Below are positions 1 to 8,455 of a DNA stretch of 64,000 bases, in pieces. The DNA is taken from assembly GCA_002433025.1 (NCBI GenBank), contig DJGZ01000029.1:1-64000 (forward strand), given 5' to 3'. The notes under the pieces are model-generated. The model was not told where the DNA came from and made no database searches. It saw nothing but the letters and a program-made list of their open reading frames with translations. The position numbers were made by a program, and so were the translations under genes. Every line of letters begins with the position of its first letter. Position 1 is the stretch's first letter. This DNA is from Bacteroidales bacterium UBA5833. Lineage in GTDB: Bacteria; Bacteroidota; Bacteroidia; Bacteroidales; Lentimicrobiaceae.

Positions 1-35
1 GCACATCAAATAAGGATTTGCCTATGCTATCAGCT

Positions 36-43
36 TATATTTG
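36..43 (+). promoter_or_regulatory. Bacteroidota -7 promoter element (TATATTTG)
   Basis: TATATTTG matches the TAnnTTTG -7 box of Bacteroidota promoters. It overlaps a TTG that could be read as a start of the following gene, which argues for the ATG at 71 instead. No TTG at the usual 19-21 base spacing upstream was found. Confidence 0.45.
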
Positions 44-70
44 CATACAGTTAAATTAAGCTATCTGACA

Positions 71-619
71 ATGAATGGTTTGGTTGAAAAAACAAGAAAC
101 CTCACACATCATAAATCCGTTTATATCGCTATCGGAGGGGTCAGCCGCTCAGGCAAGACCTTTCTTGCAAAGATGCTTGGAAGCATATTGCCAGGCTCAG
201 TAATCATTCACCAGGACACCTATATTCCTGATAAAAAGAACATTCCTGTGATCAGAGATCATCTGGACTGGGAAAGACCGGAAGCCATCGACTGGCAGGC
301 TTTTAAAAATGCAATAGACGTTGCCGGACAAAACTTCAGGTATGTGATTATTGAAGGCTTGTTGGTATTCTATGATGAGGTTTTGAATCAATTGTACGAC
401 AAAAACATCTTCATCTATCTTTCAAAAGAAGTTTTCGTGCAGCGCAAAAGAGCGGATCTCAGATGGGGAGCAGAACCCGATTGGTATATTGAACACATCT
501 GGCAAAGCCATCTTTCCTATGGTACGTTTCCTTCAACAATTCAAAAGCCTGTAATTATTAATGGTGAAGAAAATTTTGAATTGGATAGAATCCTCAAACA
601 ACTGAATATGCCCGGATAA
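71..619 (+). CDS. Nicotinamide riboside kinase-like P-loop kinase
   Basis: A 182-residue P-loop kinase of the uridine kinase/nicotinamide riboside kinase group. Near the N-terminus it has a Walker A of the form GGVSRSGKT, then HQDTYIPD and WERPEAIDW, which resemble the substrate region of NRK1-type enzymes, and a basic lid segment (QRKRADLRWG). By homology it would phosphorylate a nucleoside such as nicotinamide riboside in the cytoplasm, feeding NAD salvage; the substrate is inferred. An in-frame TTG at 41 lies inside the promoter box, so ATG 71 is preferred. It stands alone, with no downstream operon partner on close spacing. Confidence 0.6.
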   Translation: MNGLVEKTRNLTHHKSVYIAIGGVSRSGKTFLAKMLGSILPGSVIIHQDTYIPDKKNIPVIRDHLDWERPEAIDWQAFKNAIDVAGQNFRYVIIEGLLVFYDEVLNQLYDKNIFIYLSKEVFVQRKRADLRWGAEPDWYIEHIWQSHLSYGTFPSTIQKPVIINGEENFELDRILKQLNMPG

Positions 620-687
620 ATATTCACAGTTAATAGGGAATTGCTAAACGGCTGATTATACAAAATACATAAAATGGCAGGATTTAG

Positions 688-695
688 TAACTTTG
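688..695 (+). promoter_or_regulatory. -7 promoter element (TAACTTTG) of the exchanger gene
   Basis: TAACTTTG fits TAnnTTTG and lies 28 bases before the ATG at 724. No convincing -33 box is visible. Confidence 0.4.
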
Positions 696-723
696 TCACC
701 CTGAATCAGAAAGATTGTTTTAT

Positions 724-1704
724 ATGAGTTTACTACTGTTTATTGCCGGAATGGTATTATTGATTGCAGGCTCCAACTGGCTTGTTGACGGAGCCTCAAG
801 TCTTGCCCGGCGGTTTAACATTTCTGACCTTGTTATTGGTCTTACCATTGTAGCATTCGGCACCTCTTCGCCGGAACTGATCGTAAATCTTTTTGCTTCG
901 TTCAACGGCAATACCGACATCGCCATCGGGAATGTTGTCGGAAGTAACATCTTTAATACACTGGTCATACTAGGACTTACAGCTATTGTAACTCCCATTG
1001 CAGTAAAAAGCACCACCGTATGGAAGGAAATCCCTTTCAGCATACTGGCGGTTATTGCAATGGCCTTTATGGCAAATGACATATTCATTGACGGGAATTC
1101 AAAGGATATGATCTCCAGAAATGATGGTTTTATCCTGCTGTGTTTCTTCTCCATTTTTATGGCTTATACCTTTGCCCTGGCAAAATCATCAGGGCCGTTA
1201 AAAGAGGTGACCGCCGTTGAAATGAACTTCTTTAAGGCTATTGTCTTTATTCTTGCCGGATTGGCGGGCCTGTTTTTTGGCGGCAAATTCATGGTTGAGG
1301 GAGCGGTCGATATTGCCAGATTCCTGGGAGTCAGCGAGGCTGTGATCGGGCTTACCGTTGTGGCTGCCGGCACATCCATGCCGGAACTTGCAACATCAGT
1401 TGTAGCTGCCATAAAAAAGAAAAGCGACATTGCAATCGGAAATGTTGTGGGTTCCAACATTTTCAACATATTCTTTGTTCTGGGCATAAGCGCATCCATC
1501 AGGCCTATACCGCTCGCAAGAGATAATTCTTCGAATTTCGATATGATTTTCCTGATTATTATGAGCTTGTTGTTGCTTATTTTTGTTTTCTTCGGAAAGG
1601 AGAAAAAAATAAGCAGACTTGAAGGCACAGTTTTCTTTCTTGCATTCGTCGCATACACATTGGTTCTGATTCTGGATACTGACAAATCATTCCCATTCAG
1701 ATAA
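724..1704 (+). CDS. Calcium/sodium antiporter, CaCA family (YrbG-like)
   Basis: A 326-residue inner-membrane protein with about ten hydrophobic segments. It carries the two inverted alpha-repeats of the cation/Ca2+ exchanger superfamily: GLTIVAFGTSSPEL followed by GNVVGSNIFN in the first half, and GLTVVAAGTSMPEL followed by GNVVGSNIFN in the second. The acidic residues in the two PEL motifs are the expected ion ligands. By family it exchanges Ca2+ for Na+ or H+. ATG 724 is chosen over an in-frame TTG at 715 because it begins the first membrane segment directly. It is monocistronic, with its own -7 box at 688. Confidence 0.88.
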   Translation: MSLLLFIAGMVLLIAGSNWLVDGASSLARRFNISDLVIGLTIVAFGTSSPELIVNLFASFNGNTDIAIGNVVGSNIFNTLVILGLTAIVTPIAVKSTTVWKEIPFSILAVIAMAFMANDIFIDGNSKDMISRNDGFILLCFFSIFMAYTFALAKSSGPLKEVTAVEMNFFKAIVFILAGLAGLFFGGKFMVEGAVDIARFLGVSEAVIGLTVVAAGTSMPELATSVVAAIKKKSDIAIGNVVGSNIFNIFFVLGISASIRPIPLARDNSSNFDMIFLIIMSLLLLIFVFFGKEKKISRLEGTVFFLAFVAYTLVLILDTDKSFPFR

Positions 1705-1750
1705 AATGGAATAAAACAGAACTGAAAATCATCAGGCTGACATCAGGCCC

Positions 1751-1780
1751 TTGATTTAGGTGTGTTTTTCATTATCTTTG
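1751..1780 (+). promoter_or_regulatory. Promoter of the DUF4301 gene (TTG-N19-TATCTTTG)
   Basis: TTG at 1751-1753 and TATCTTTG at 1773-1780 are separated by exactly 19 bases, the canonical Bacteroidota spacing. The 5' untranslated region would be about 60 bases. Confidence 0.65.
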
Positions 1781-1845
1781 TTGCTGCAGGGCATTCACTC
1801 GTGAATTGATTTTCCTTCAGATTTACAAAAATCAAGATTTCTTTT

Positions 1846-3399
1846 ATGTTTACACAAAACGATCTTAAGCAATTCCAGAGCAAGGGAATTGACATTAAAA
1901 CCATAGAACAGCAGATAGAAAACTTCAAATCAGGGTTTCCGTTTATACAGCTGGTCAGGCCTGCCGTTCCTGGCGATGGCATTGTCTGTTTCACTGAAAC
2001 TGAAGCCGACAAACTATTGGTCTTTTACAACAAATATGCCGGGGATTATGAAATCCTGAAATTTGTCCCCGCTTCGGGGGCAGCCAGCAGGATGTTCAAA
2101 TCGCTGTTTGAATTTCGGGAAGAATGTCTTAAATCAAAGGACAGTGAACAGTTAACGTTTGGTGATAAAGGCCCGAACTCTGCCGGTCAGTTTTTTACAA
2201 ACATCAGGAAATTCGCATTCTTCGACGACCTGAAACAGGTAATGGCAGACAATGGTTTAAATATAAAGGAATGCCTTGATCAGAAAGATTATGTAACCAT
2301 TATAGACTTCCTGCTCGAGGATAAAGGGCTGGGCTATGCCTCACTTCCCAAAGCCCTGCTGAAGTTTCACCGTTACGAAAACGGTTCAAGACTGGCCCTT
2401 GAAGAGCACCTGGTTGAAGGGGCGGATTACGGGCAAAGCAAAGAGGGACGGGTGGCGATTCACTTCACAGTTTCTCCCGAGCATGCCGATCGGGTAATCG
2501 ATGAGATCAATAAAGTGAAGGAAAAGTATGAAGAACTCTTCGACGTAATCTATGAACTTACCTTCTCTATACAAAAATCATCCACAGATACCATTGCCGT
2601 TGATTCGAAGAACAAACCCTTCAGAAACGACGATGAGAGCATTGTATTCAGGCCCGGCGGACACGGTGCCCTTATCGAAAACCTGAACGACAGGGAAGGT
2701 GAAGTGATTTTCATCAAGAACATTGACAACATCGTCCCTGACCGGTTAAAAGAACAAACCTTCAGGTTTAAACGCGTGATAGGCGGGTATCTCTTTGAGC
2801 TCCGGGATACAATCTTCAGTTTTCTTGAAAAACTCGAAGACGGAAATATCAGCGACAATGAGTTGAAGAAAATCATAGCATTTGCTGCTGAAAAACTGTG
2901 CATTGGCCCCGGACCGGATTTCGGAGAGATGAGTAAAATAGAAAAAGTAGATTTTCTGTTCACAAAACTTAACCGGCCTATTCGTATCTGCGGAATGGTG
3001 AAAAATGAAGGAGAACCCGGCGGCGGGCCTTTCTGGGTAAAAAATTCCGAAGGTGAAGTATCCCTTCAGATAGTGGAATCATCACAAATTGACCTTGCCG
3101 ATGCCGGGCAGAAAGAGATTTTCGGAAAATCCACGCATTTCAATCCCGTTGACCTGGTTTGCTACTTACGCAATTACAAAGGCGAACAATTCGACCTGCG
3201 CGAGTATGTAGATCCTGAAACAGGCTTTATTTCTATAAAATCAAAGGACGGCAGGGAACTTAAAGCGCAGGAGCTGCCCGGATTATGGAATGGTGCTATG
3301 GCCGACTGGATTACTGTTTTTGTTGAGGTTCCGCCGGTTACCTTTAATCCGGTAAAAACAGTGAACGATCTTTTAAGAAAAGAGCATCAGCCTGCCTGA
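1846..3399 (+). CDS. DUF4301 family protein
   Basis: A 517-residue cytoplasmic protein that I recognise as DUF4301, a conserved family of Bacteroidota with no established function. Visible conserved stretches are LVRPAVPGDGI near residue 37, a PASGAASRMF loop near 73, RPGGHGALIENLN near 271 and a glycine-rich EGEPGGGPFWV near 387. The PASGAASRMFK motif and the RPGGHGAL segment look like nucleotide-sugar or phosphate binding loops, which suggests a nucleotidyltransferase-like fold; that is inference. The gene precedes a DUF1858 gene by three bases, so the two are probably co-transcribed. Confidence 0.75.
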   Translation: MFTQNDLKQFQSKGIDIKTIEQQIENFKSGFPFIQLVRPAVPGDGIVCFTETEADKLLVFYNKYAGDYEILKFVPASGAASRMFKSLFEFREECLKSKDSEQLTFGDKGPNSAGQFFTNIRKFAFFDDLKQVMADNGLNIKECLDQKDYVTIIDFLLEDKGLGYASLPKALLKFHRYENGSRLALEEHLVEGADYGQSKEGRVAIHFTVSPEHADRVIDEINKVKEKYEELFDVIYELTFSIQKSSTDTIAVDSKNKPFRNDDESIVFRPGGHGALIENLNDREGEVIFIKNIDNIVPDRLKEQTFRFKRVIGGYLFELRDTIFSFLEKLEDGNISDNELKKIIAFAAEKLCIGPGPDFGEMSKIEKVDFLFTKLNRPIRICGMVKNEGEPGGGPFWVKNSEGEVSLQIVESSQIDLADAGQKEIFGKSTHFNPVDLVCYLRNYKGEQFDLREYVDPETGFISIKSKDGRELKAQELPGLWNGAMADWITVFVEVPPVTFNPVKTVNDLLRKEHQPA

Positions 3400-3402
3400 A
3401 CA

Positions 3403-3615
3403 ATGAAACCGGACATCAACCACCAGACACTTGTTGAAGATCTGGTCAGGGAATATCCTTTTGCCAGCCGCTTTCTTTCGGACCGTGGCCTGCAGTGTAT
3501 AATCTGCGGAGAACCGGTATGGGGAACACTCGAAGAACTTGCCCTTGACAAGAATTTCACAGAACAGCAAATCAGTCAATTGATTACAGACCTGAAACAG
3601 GCAGTATCTCATTAA
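3403..3615 (+). CDS. DUF1858 domain protein
   Basis: A 70-residue protein consisting of one DUF1858 domain. The signature is a helix (LVEDLVREYPFASRFLSDRG) followed by LQCIICGEP, with a Cys-x-x-Cys pair, and a helical tail. Such domains resemble the N-terminal domain of ScdA/RIC di-iron repair proteins and often accompany redox or iron-sulfur proteins. The cysteine pair could bind metal or form a disulfide; the role here is unknown. The ATG follows the preceding stop codon by three bases. Confidence 0.78.
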   Translation: MKPDINHQTLVEDLVREYPFASRFLSDRGLQCIICGEPVWGTLEELALDKNFTEQQISQLITDLKQAVSH

Positions 3616-3625
3616 CTGAACTGTT

Positions 3626-4267
3626 TCAGGGAGACAACCGCTCCCTGACCCAGTTGTTTTTTGTCATTGTGTATCTTAGCCTGTCGTGAAGCCGGTTGGC
3701 CCTACCCTGCCAGAACTCAACAGATAAGGGGTCTAACGCGTAACCACCCCAATACTCAGGCCTGATTATTTCCTCCTGGTTTGATTTCATCCTTTCGAAA
3801 AGCCTGGCAAATTCTCTGTCAAGGTCTTCCCTGCCAACAACTACGGAGCTTTGCCTCGATACCAGCGCCCCGATCCTGCTTTCATAAGGCCTTGATAAAA
3901 AATACTCATCTGAATCAGCGGCCGGTAACTTTGTCACCGCTCCTTCGAAACGCACCTGACGTTCCAGCTCGCCCCAGAAAAACAACAGGGAAGCACGCGG
4001 ATTCTCATTCAGATGCCTGCCTTTATTACTTGTATAGTTCGTGTAAAAATGCAGCCTGCCGTTATCAAGCCCTTTCAGCAGTACCACCCGCGATGATGGA
4101 TAGCCTTCAGGTGAAATGGTTGAAAGAACCATTGCGGTTGGTTCGCAAACACCTGATTTAACTGCATCATCGAGCCAGTTACCAAACAGGGCAATGGGAT
4201 CATCTCCGGCTTCTTGCTCATTAAGATGGTCCTTTAAATAATTTTTACGGATAGACGAAATGTTCAT
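3626..4267 (-). CDS. pdxH: Pyridoxamine 5'-phosphate oxidase
   Basis: A 213-residue FMN enzyme that oxidises pyridoxine or pyridoxamine 5'-phosphate to pyridoxal 5'-phosphate, the last step of vitamin B6 synthesis and salvage. Diagnostic stretches are PSSRVVLLKG, FYTNYTSNKG, ASLLFFW, RQVRFEG and the C-terminal EFWQGRANRLHDR with a final WVRERLSP, where the Arg and His of the RLHDR segment bind the phosphate of the substrate. Length matches the family. The upstream in-frame ATG at 4303 adds twelve residues not expected in PdxH, so ATG 4267 is preferred. It converges on the DUF1858 gene, ten bases away, with no obvious terminator. Confidence 0.95.
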   Translation of the reverse strand: MNISSIRKNYLKDHLNEQEAGDDPIALFGNWLDDAVKSGVCEPTAMVLSTISPEGYPSSRVVLLKGLDNGRLHFYTNYTSNKGRHLNENPRASLLFFWGELERQVRFEGAVTKLPAADSDEYFLSRPYESRIGALVSRQSSVVVGREDLDREFARLFERMKSNQEEIIRPEYWGGYALDPLSVEFWQGRANRLHDRLRYTMTKNNWVRERLSP

Positions 4268-4336
4268 TACGGTATTTTTAAAAACAACAAACGAGATATA
4301 CAACTGTTCAATTCAGCGAAAGCCAGCCAAAATCTA

Positions 4337-4344
4337 TACCTTTG
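4337..4344 (+). promoter_or_regulatory. -7 promoter element (TACCTTTG) of the DUF1684 gene
   Basis: TACCTTTG matches TAnnTTTG and sits 18 bases before the ATG at 4362, giving a very short untranslated leader. Confidence 0.5.
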
Positions 4345-4361
4345 CATCAAACTTCTGACCG

Positions 4362-4988
4362 ATGAAAGTTAAATTATTTCACACTCTGACACTCTGCACA
4401 ATCCTGTCAACCCTTTTCGCATCCGGTCAGGACTTTTCATCAAAAAAGAAATACCTGGCAGCAATCAGGGAAGAGCGCGCCGAAAAAGACATAGAATTCG
4501 CTACTTCTGATAAATCGCCAATAGCACCCGCTGACAGGGCTGCGTTTAGTGGCCTGAATTACTTTAAACCAAATCCCTCATACAAAATCATCGCTAAACT
4601 TGAAATATACAACAATCCGGATACTATAAAAATGATAACCACAACCGACCGGAGGCCCTTTTACCTGGTCTTCGGTGAAGCGCAGTTTAAGTTGAAAAAT
4701 ACTGACTATCGCCTTACCATATTCAGAAACATTGATTTAATGGTAAAACCCGGGTACGAAAACTATCTGTTTCTGCCTTTCACCGACCTGACCTCCGGCG
4801 CTGCTTCATATGGCGGCGGGCGTTACGTCGATCTGGAACTGAAGAACGATGGCATGGTTGAAATAGACTTCAACAGGGCTTATAATCCATATTGCGTTTA
4901 TAACAAGAAGTACAGTTGCCCGATCCCTCCGGAAGGAAATTTTCTGAATACAGCAATAAAAGCCGGCGAAAAGAACTTTGTGCATTAA
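4362..4988 (+). CDS. DUF1684 family exported protein
   Basis: A 208-residue protein with an N-terminal signal peptide of roughly 22 residues (ending near ASG-QDF), followed by a DUF1684 domain. Typical stretches are KYLAAIREERAEKD, LNYFKPNPSYKI, GRYVDLEL and the C-terminal FNRAYNPYC...YSCPIPPEGNFL block. The family is widespread and uncharacterised. The two Cys of the PYC/YSCP segment are characteristic. It probably acts in the periplasm or on the outer membrane. The gene has its own promoter and is followed by another envelope gene 74 bases on. Confidence 0.82.
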   Translation: MKVKLFHTLTLCTILSTLFASGQDFSSKKKYLAAIREERAEKDIEFATSDKSPIAPADRAAFSGLNYFKPNPSYKIIAKLEIYNNPDTIKMITTTDRRPFYLVFGEAQFKLKNTDYRLTIFRNIDLMVKPGYENYLFLPFTDLTSGAASYGGGRYVDLELKNDGMVEIDFNRAYNPYCVYNKKYSCPIPPEGNFLNTAIKAGEKNFVH

Positions 4989-5062
4989 CTAACACAATTG
5001 GTTACAACCGGGAACCATTAAAACAATCAACACAATAAAACAATCTGATCAGACGCTGTAAT

Positions 5063-5812
5063 ATGATCCTCAGGAAAATTGCCTATTGCCTTTGCCTGTT
5101 TTTGCTGCCAGCAATTACCCGGGCGCAACTTTACGATCTTTATAGCGGGTGGTATTTGGGAGCCAATTCAGGCATAGTATCATATTTCGGTGATTTAAGC
5201 GTTTACGATCTCAATCCGGCAAATAAAATCAGGTATGAAAGTCGGTTTGTTGCCGGATTAACAGCTGGTAAAAGCCTGAACCAATGGATAGATCTCGAAA
5301 TGAATTTTGATTTTGGAGGTCTGAAAGGGTCAAATAAAAGCAATGATCTGCTTTTTACCGGCAGTTTCACAGAGCTAACCATAAATGGCCACATCAGCCT
5401 GTCCAGGATTATTTTTCAGCAGAAATATCAGCGGTTTCAATTCTATCTCTCGGGAGGTGCCGGAACCATTTTTTTTCGCTCATCCAAATCCAGAATATCT
5501 GATAAAGCTTATGTCTCGTCCATTGGCAAAAATTCATCGGGGGATAAAGAAGGCAGCCCGGGCATAGCAGCAGTTTTTCCGGCGGGGATCTTACTTAGTT
5601 TTGATCTGGGCAAATCCTTGGTTTTAACAAGCAGATTTGCCTTCCGGATGCCTGACAATGATCTGTTGGATGCTCATGCCGGATCAACCGGAATAAACGA
5701 CAGATACTCGTTTACAACAATAGGATTTTTATACAGATTCCCGCCTGTCAGAACTGATAAATCCGGTCCTTTGCCTTGCCCTGAATTCGCCGGATTGATC
5801 CGCAGGGAATAA
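5063..5812 (+). CDS. Outer-membrane beta-barrel protein, hypothetical
   Basis: A 249-residue protein with a signal peptide of about 21 residues ending at TRA-Q, then alternating amphipathic strands (GWYLGANSGIVSYFGDL, IDLEMNFDFGGLKG, FTELTINGHISLSR, YQRFQFYLSGGAG). This is the pattern of small eight-stranded OmpA/OmpW-like barrels common in Bacteroidota. The C-terminus runs past the last strand and ends in RRE rather than in an aromatic residue. Substrate and role are unknown. It follows the DUF1684 gene on the same strand and converges on the coiled-coil gene. Confidence 0.65.
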   Translation: MILRKIAYCLCLFLLPAITRAQLYDLYSGWYLGANSGIVSYFGDLSVYDLNPANKIRYESRFVAGLTAGKSLNQWIDLEMNFDFGGLKGSNKSNDLLFTGSFTELTINGHISLSRIIFQQKYQRFQFYLSGGAGTIFFRSSKSRISDKAYVSSIGKNSSGDKEGSPGIAAVFPAGILLSFDLGKSLVLTSRFAFRMPDNDLLDAHAGSTGINDRYSFTTIGFLYRFPPVRTDKSGPLPCPEFAGLIRRE

Positions 5813-5830
5813 ACAGGTTAATAAATAAAC

Positions 5831-6727
5831 TTATTCTGCCTTCCCGATTTGCGAAAGGTTCTGAACCAGCGCGTCAATCCTTTCAAGAAGCGCCGTTCTG
5901 CGCGCCATCTCGTTCTCAAGTTTTTTTTGTAACTGTCCGGCCAGATTGATCAGACTGTCCCTTTCTTCGGATAAGGTCCTGATCATTTCCGTCATTTCAC
6001 CCGCATCTTCCGGAATTAATGCAATTTTTTCATCATCGTTCTTTCCTGGTATGCTTTCCGGAAAATACTGAGCAGATTGTTCGAGACGCCTTTTGTCTTC
6101 CTCCAGTTGATCGCACTTTTCCTGCAATCCCTGCAATCTTTCCATATTGAGCTGCATTCCTTTCTCCAGTTCATCCCTGAATTCTTTCTCCCGCCTCTTC
6201 ATCCGGTCAAGCTCAACCTGAAAAGCCTCAGCTTCCAGTCTTTTTTCTTCAAATATAGCCTCATAATGCTCCGCTTTCTCCTTGTTCCGTTTATTCACGG
6301 TATTTCGACCGATAAGCATAAAGATCAGCAGGACAATGAATGCTGCCAGAACACCCACCGCCATCTTGAGATACAGCATCATATTAAGGTCATTATCAGT
6401 TCTTGCTTTCAGCTTATCATACTCCATAATCAGATCGTTGTATCGCTGATTGAATTGCTGCTGCGCCGCCAGTGCCAGAGAGTCGCGCTGATGTGCCGAC
6501 CGTATGGAATCAAACAATACATTGTCTATTTCGACAATCTTCTCAAGATGATCATTCATCCGCTTCATATTCACCCAGGTATTGACCGTAATGGTATCTT
6601 TCAACGAGCGGAACTTTGTATAATAGTGAAAGCGTTCAGCCTCAAGCAGTGAATCAGCATTGACTGCTTTTGCATGCTGCATGGTAAAAGGGAGAACCAA
6701 CATCATAAGTGGCAATAAATAATTCAT
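5831..6727 (-). CDS. Signal-anchored coiled-coil membrane protein, unknown function
   Basis: A 298-residue protein I do not recognise. It has a signal peptide of about 21 residues, a periplasmic helical region with SVR/Q-rich segments (residues 25-112), a single membrane span near 114-138 (LKMAVGVLAAFIVLLIFML), and then long cytoplasmic coiled coils near 145-238 and 255-293, rich in Glu, Lys, Leu and Gln. The arrangement would let it tether or sense across the inner membrane. A -7-like TAGTTTTG lies at 6771-6778 on this strand. A 191-codon open frame on the opposite strand is a by-product of the coiled-coil composition. Confidence 0.72.
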   Translation of the reverse strand: MNYLLPLMMLVLPFTMQHAKAVNADSLLEAERFHYYTKFRSLKDTITVNTWVNMKRMNDHLEKIVEIDNVLFDSIRSAHQRDSLALAAQQQFNQRYNDLIMEYDKLKARTDNDLNMMLYLKMAVGVLAAFIVLLIFMLIGRNTVNKRNKEKAEHYEAIFEEKRLEAEAFQVELDRMKRREKEFRDELEKGMQLNMERLQGLQEKCDQLEEDKRRLEQSAQYFPESIPGKNDDEKIALIPEDAGEMTEMIRTLSEERDSLINLAGQLQKKLENEMARRTALLERIDALVQNLSQIGKAE

Positions 6728-6842
6728 CGGTATTTGAATTTATTGGTTCTTTTTATAAGTTTTTGTTTACCAAAACTAACTGATTAGCAATCTATTCATC
6801 AAGCCAGAGGGAGTATTAAAACGAATTATCGGCAAAAATCAG

Positions 6843-6850
6843 TAAGTTTG
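6843..6850 (+). promoter_or_regulatory. -7 promoter element (TAAGTTTG) of the thioredoxin-like gene
   Basis: TAAGTTTG fits TAnnTTTG and lies 23 bases before the ATG at 6873, in the divergent gap with the coiled-coil gene. Confidence 0.45.
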
Positions 6851-6872
6851 CACTACTAAAGTACGCTATTTA

Positions 6873-8318
6873 ATGATGAAATCCTTCATTTTCAGGTTGA
6901 TTTTTTTCACGTTCACTGCCCGGATGTTTTTTCCCGGGCCCCTGGCGGCACAACAAGCATATAAGATTTCAATTCAAATCGAAGGATTAGCCGACAGCCT
7001 TCTCCTGCTTGCAGGATATAACGGTGATAAACAGTTTGTAGTTGATACCGCATTTATTAACAAGAAAAACGGATATCTTTTTTCCGGAAAAGAAAAGTTG
7101 CCCGAAGGGATGTATATTATCGCGGGGTCCAACAAGAACCGTCTGTTCGATTTCATTGTTGCCGGCAATCAGGAATTTTCCATCACCGGCAACAAGCAAA
7201 GCCTTCCCAACAGCCTGAATGCCAAAAACAGCAAGGACAATCAACTTCTTTTTGAATACATCCGGTTCCTTTCTGATAAGCAAAAACAACAGGCTGCCTT
7301 ACGTGACCTGCAAAGGAAATTTGCGCCGGATAGCGATTCTGCCGAGGTCGCCGGTAACCAGCTGGATTTGTTAAATCATGAAGTAAAGCGTTATATTGAG
7401 GGAATAATCAACAGTCATCCCGGAACATTCATTTCAATGTTTCTCAAGGCAATGCAGGAACCGGAAGTTCCCCCTGCTCCGCTGTTGCCCAACGGAAGAC
7501 CCGATTCAACTTTTCCATACAGGTATTATAAATCCCATTTCTGGGACAATATTGACCTGTCCGATGCAAGAATTATCCGGACGCCATTCATTCACAGCAA
7601 GGTAGAGCAATTCCTCAGCAAAATGACCGTGCCGGCTCCCGACTCTTTGATTGTTTCTATTGATGAGCTATTCCGGCGCATCAAAACAAGTGAAGAGGCA
7701 TTCAAATACCTGGTCTGGTATCTGACAGTTAAATATGAAAGTTCCGAAATTATGGGCTATGATGCGGTCTTTGTTCACCTCGTTGATGCTTATTATCAGG
7801 ATCAGCGGATGGGCTGGATGAATCCCACTGTTAAAGAAAATCTGATAAAGCGGGCAACAGCCCTTAAACCGGTTCTTATCGGCAAAACAGCCCCTGAGAT
7901 GATATTGCTGGACACCTTGCAGAACCCCGTTTCGCTTCACCATATTTCGGCAGATTATACAATTATCTACTTCTGGGATCCGGATTGCAGCCATTGCAAG
8001 AAAGAGAGTCCGCTGATGCGGGATTTTTATCTGAAAAACCGAAAAACGCTTAATCTGGAAGTATATGCTGTATGTATGGATACTTCGTGGACGGATATGA
8101 AGCAGTACATTCGGAAAAATCAACTACCATGGATAAATGTAAATGGTTTTTATAGTGTAACACCTGATTTCAGGGACCGTTATGATGTGCATTCTTCTCC
8201 TGTTTTCTTTGTGCTTGACCGAGAGAAGAAAATTATTGCCAAACGAATACTCACCCCCCAGATAGAAGCTTTTCTGAATCAGCATTCCGGCAGAAAACAG
8301 AATCAGCCCGGTCAATAA
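6873..8318 (+). CDS. Periplasmic thioredoxin-like protein (DUF4369/TlpA type)
   Basis: A 481-residue exported protein. After a signal peptide of about 26 residues (ending at AAQQ) comes a DUF4369-like beta domain (YKISIQIEGLADSLLLLAGY..., about residues 30-110), a helical DUF5106-like middle with DNIDLSDARIIRTPFIHSKVEQFL near 230, and a C-terminal TlpA/thioredoxin fold from about 340. The redox motif is C-S-H-C at residues 372-375 within YFWDPDCSHCKKES, with the cis-Pro loop in SSPVFFVLD. Members reduce or rearrange disulfides in the Bacteroidota periplasm. The partner is unknown. It stands alone between divergent and downstream genes. Confidence 0.85.
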   Translation: MMKSFIFRLIFFTFTARMFFPGPLAAQQAYKISIQIEGLADSLLLLAGYNGDKQFVVDTAFINKKNGYLFSGKEKLPEGMYIIAGSNKNRLFDFIVAGNQEFSITGNKQSLPNSLNAKNSKDNQLLFEYIRFLSDKQKQQAALRDLQRKFAPDSDSAEVAGNQLDLLNHEVKRYIEGIINSHPGTFISMFLKAMQEPEVPPAPLLPNGRPDSTFPYRYYKSHFWDNIDLSDARIIRTPFIHSKVEQFLSKMTVPAPDSLIVSIDELFRRIKTSEEAFKYLVWYLTVKYESSEIMGYDAVFVHLVDAYYQDQRMGWMNPTVKENLIKRATALKPVLIGKTAPEMILLDTLQNPVSLHHISADYTIIYFWDPDCSHCKKESPLMRDFYLKNRKTLNLEVYAVCMDTSWTDMKQYIRKNQLPWINVNGFYSVTPDFRDRYDVHSSPVFFVLDREKKIIAKRILTPQIEAFLNQHSGRKQNQPGQ

Positions 8319-8455
8319 TATTATTATTACTGAAGCGCTGTCTGCATTTTTTTTCCCTATTTTTATCATGAGGAAAAGCAATAGCATTGCCTGTATCGGA
8401 TTTATCGGATTGATCAAGTAGTGCGGTTATTTTTAATTACTTAAAATCAGCAGCT

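Noticed and set aside
6077..6652. A 191-codon frame on the plus strand
   Set aside because: Entirely antisense to the coiled-coil gene and made of its reversed Glu/Lys codons; composition unlike a real protein.
8124..8417. A 97-codon frame on the minus strand with hydrophobic segments
   Set aside because: Two thirds are antisense to the thioredoxin-like gene; no promoter or recognisable family.
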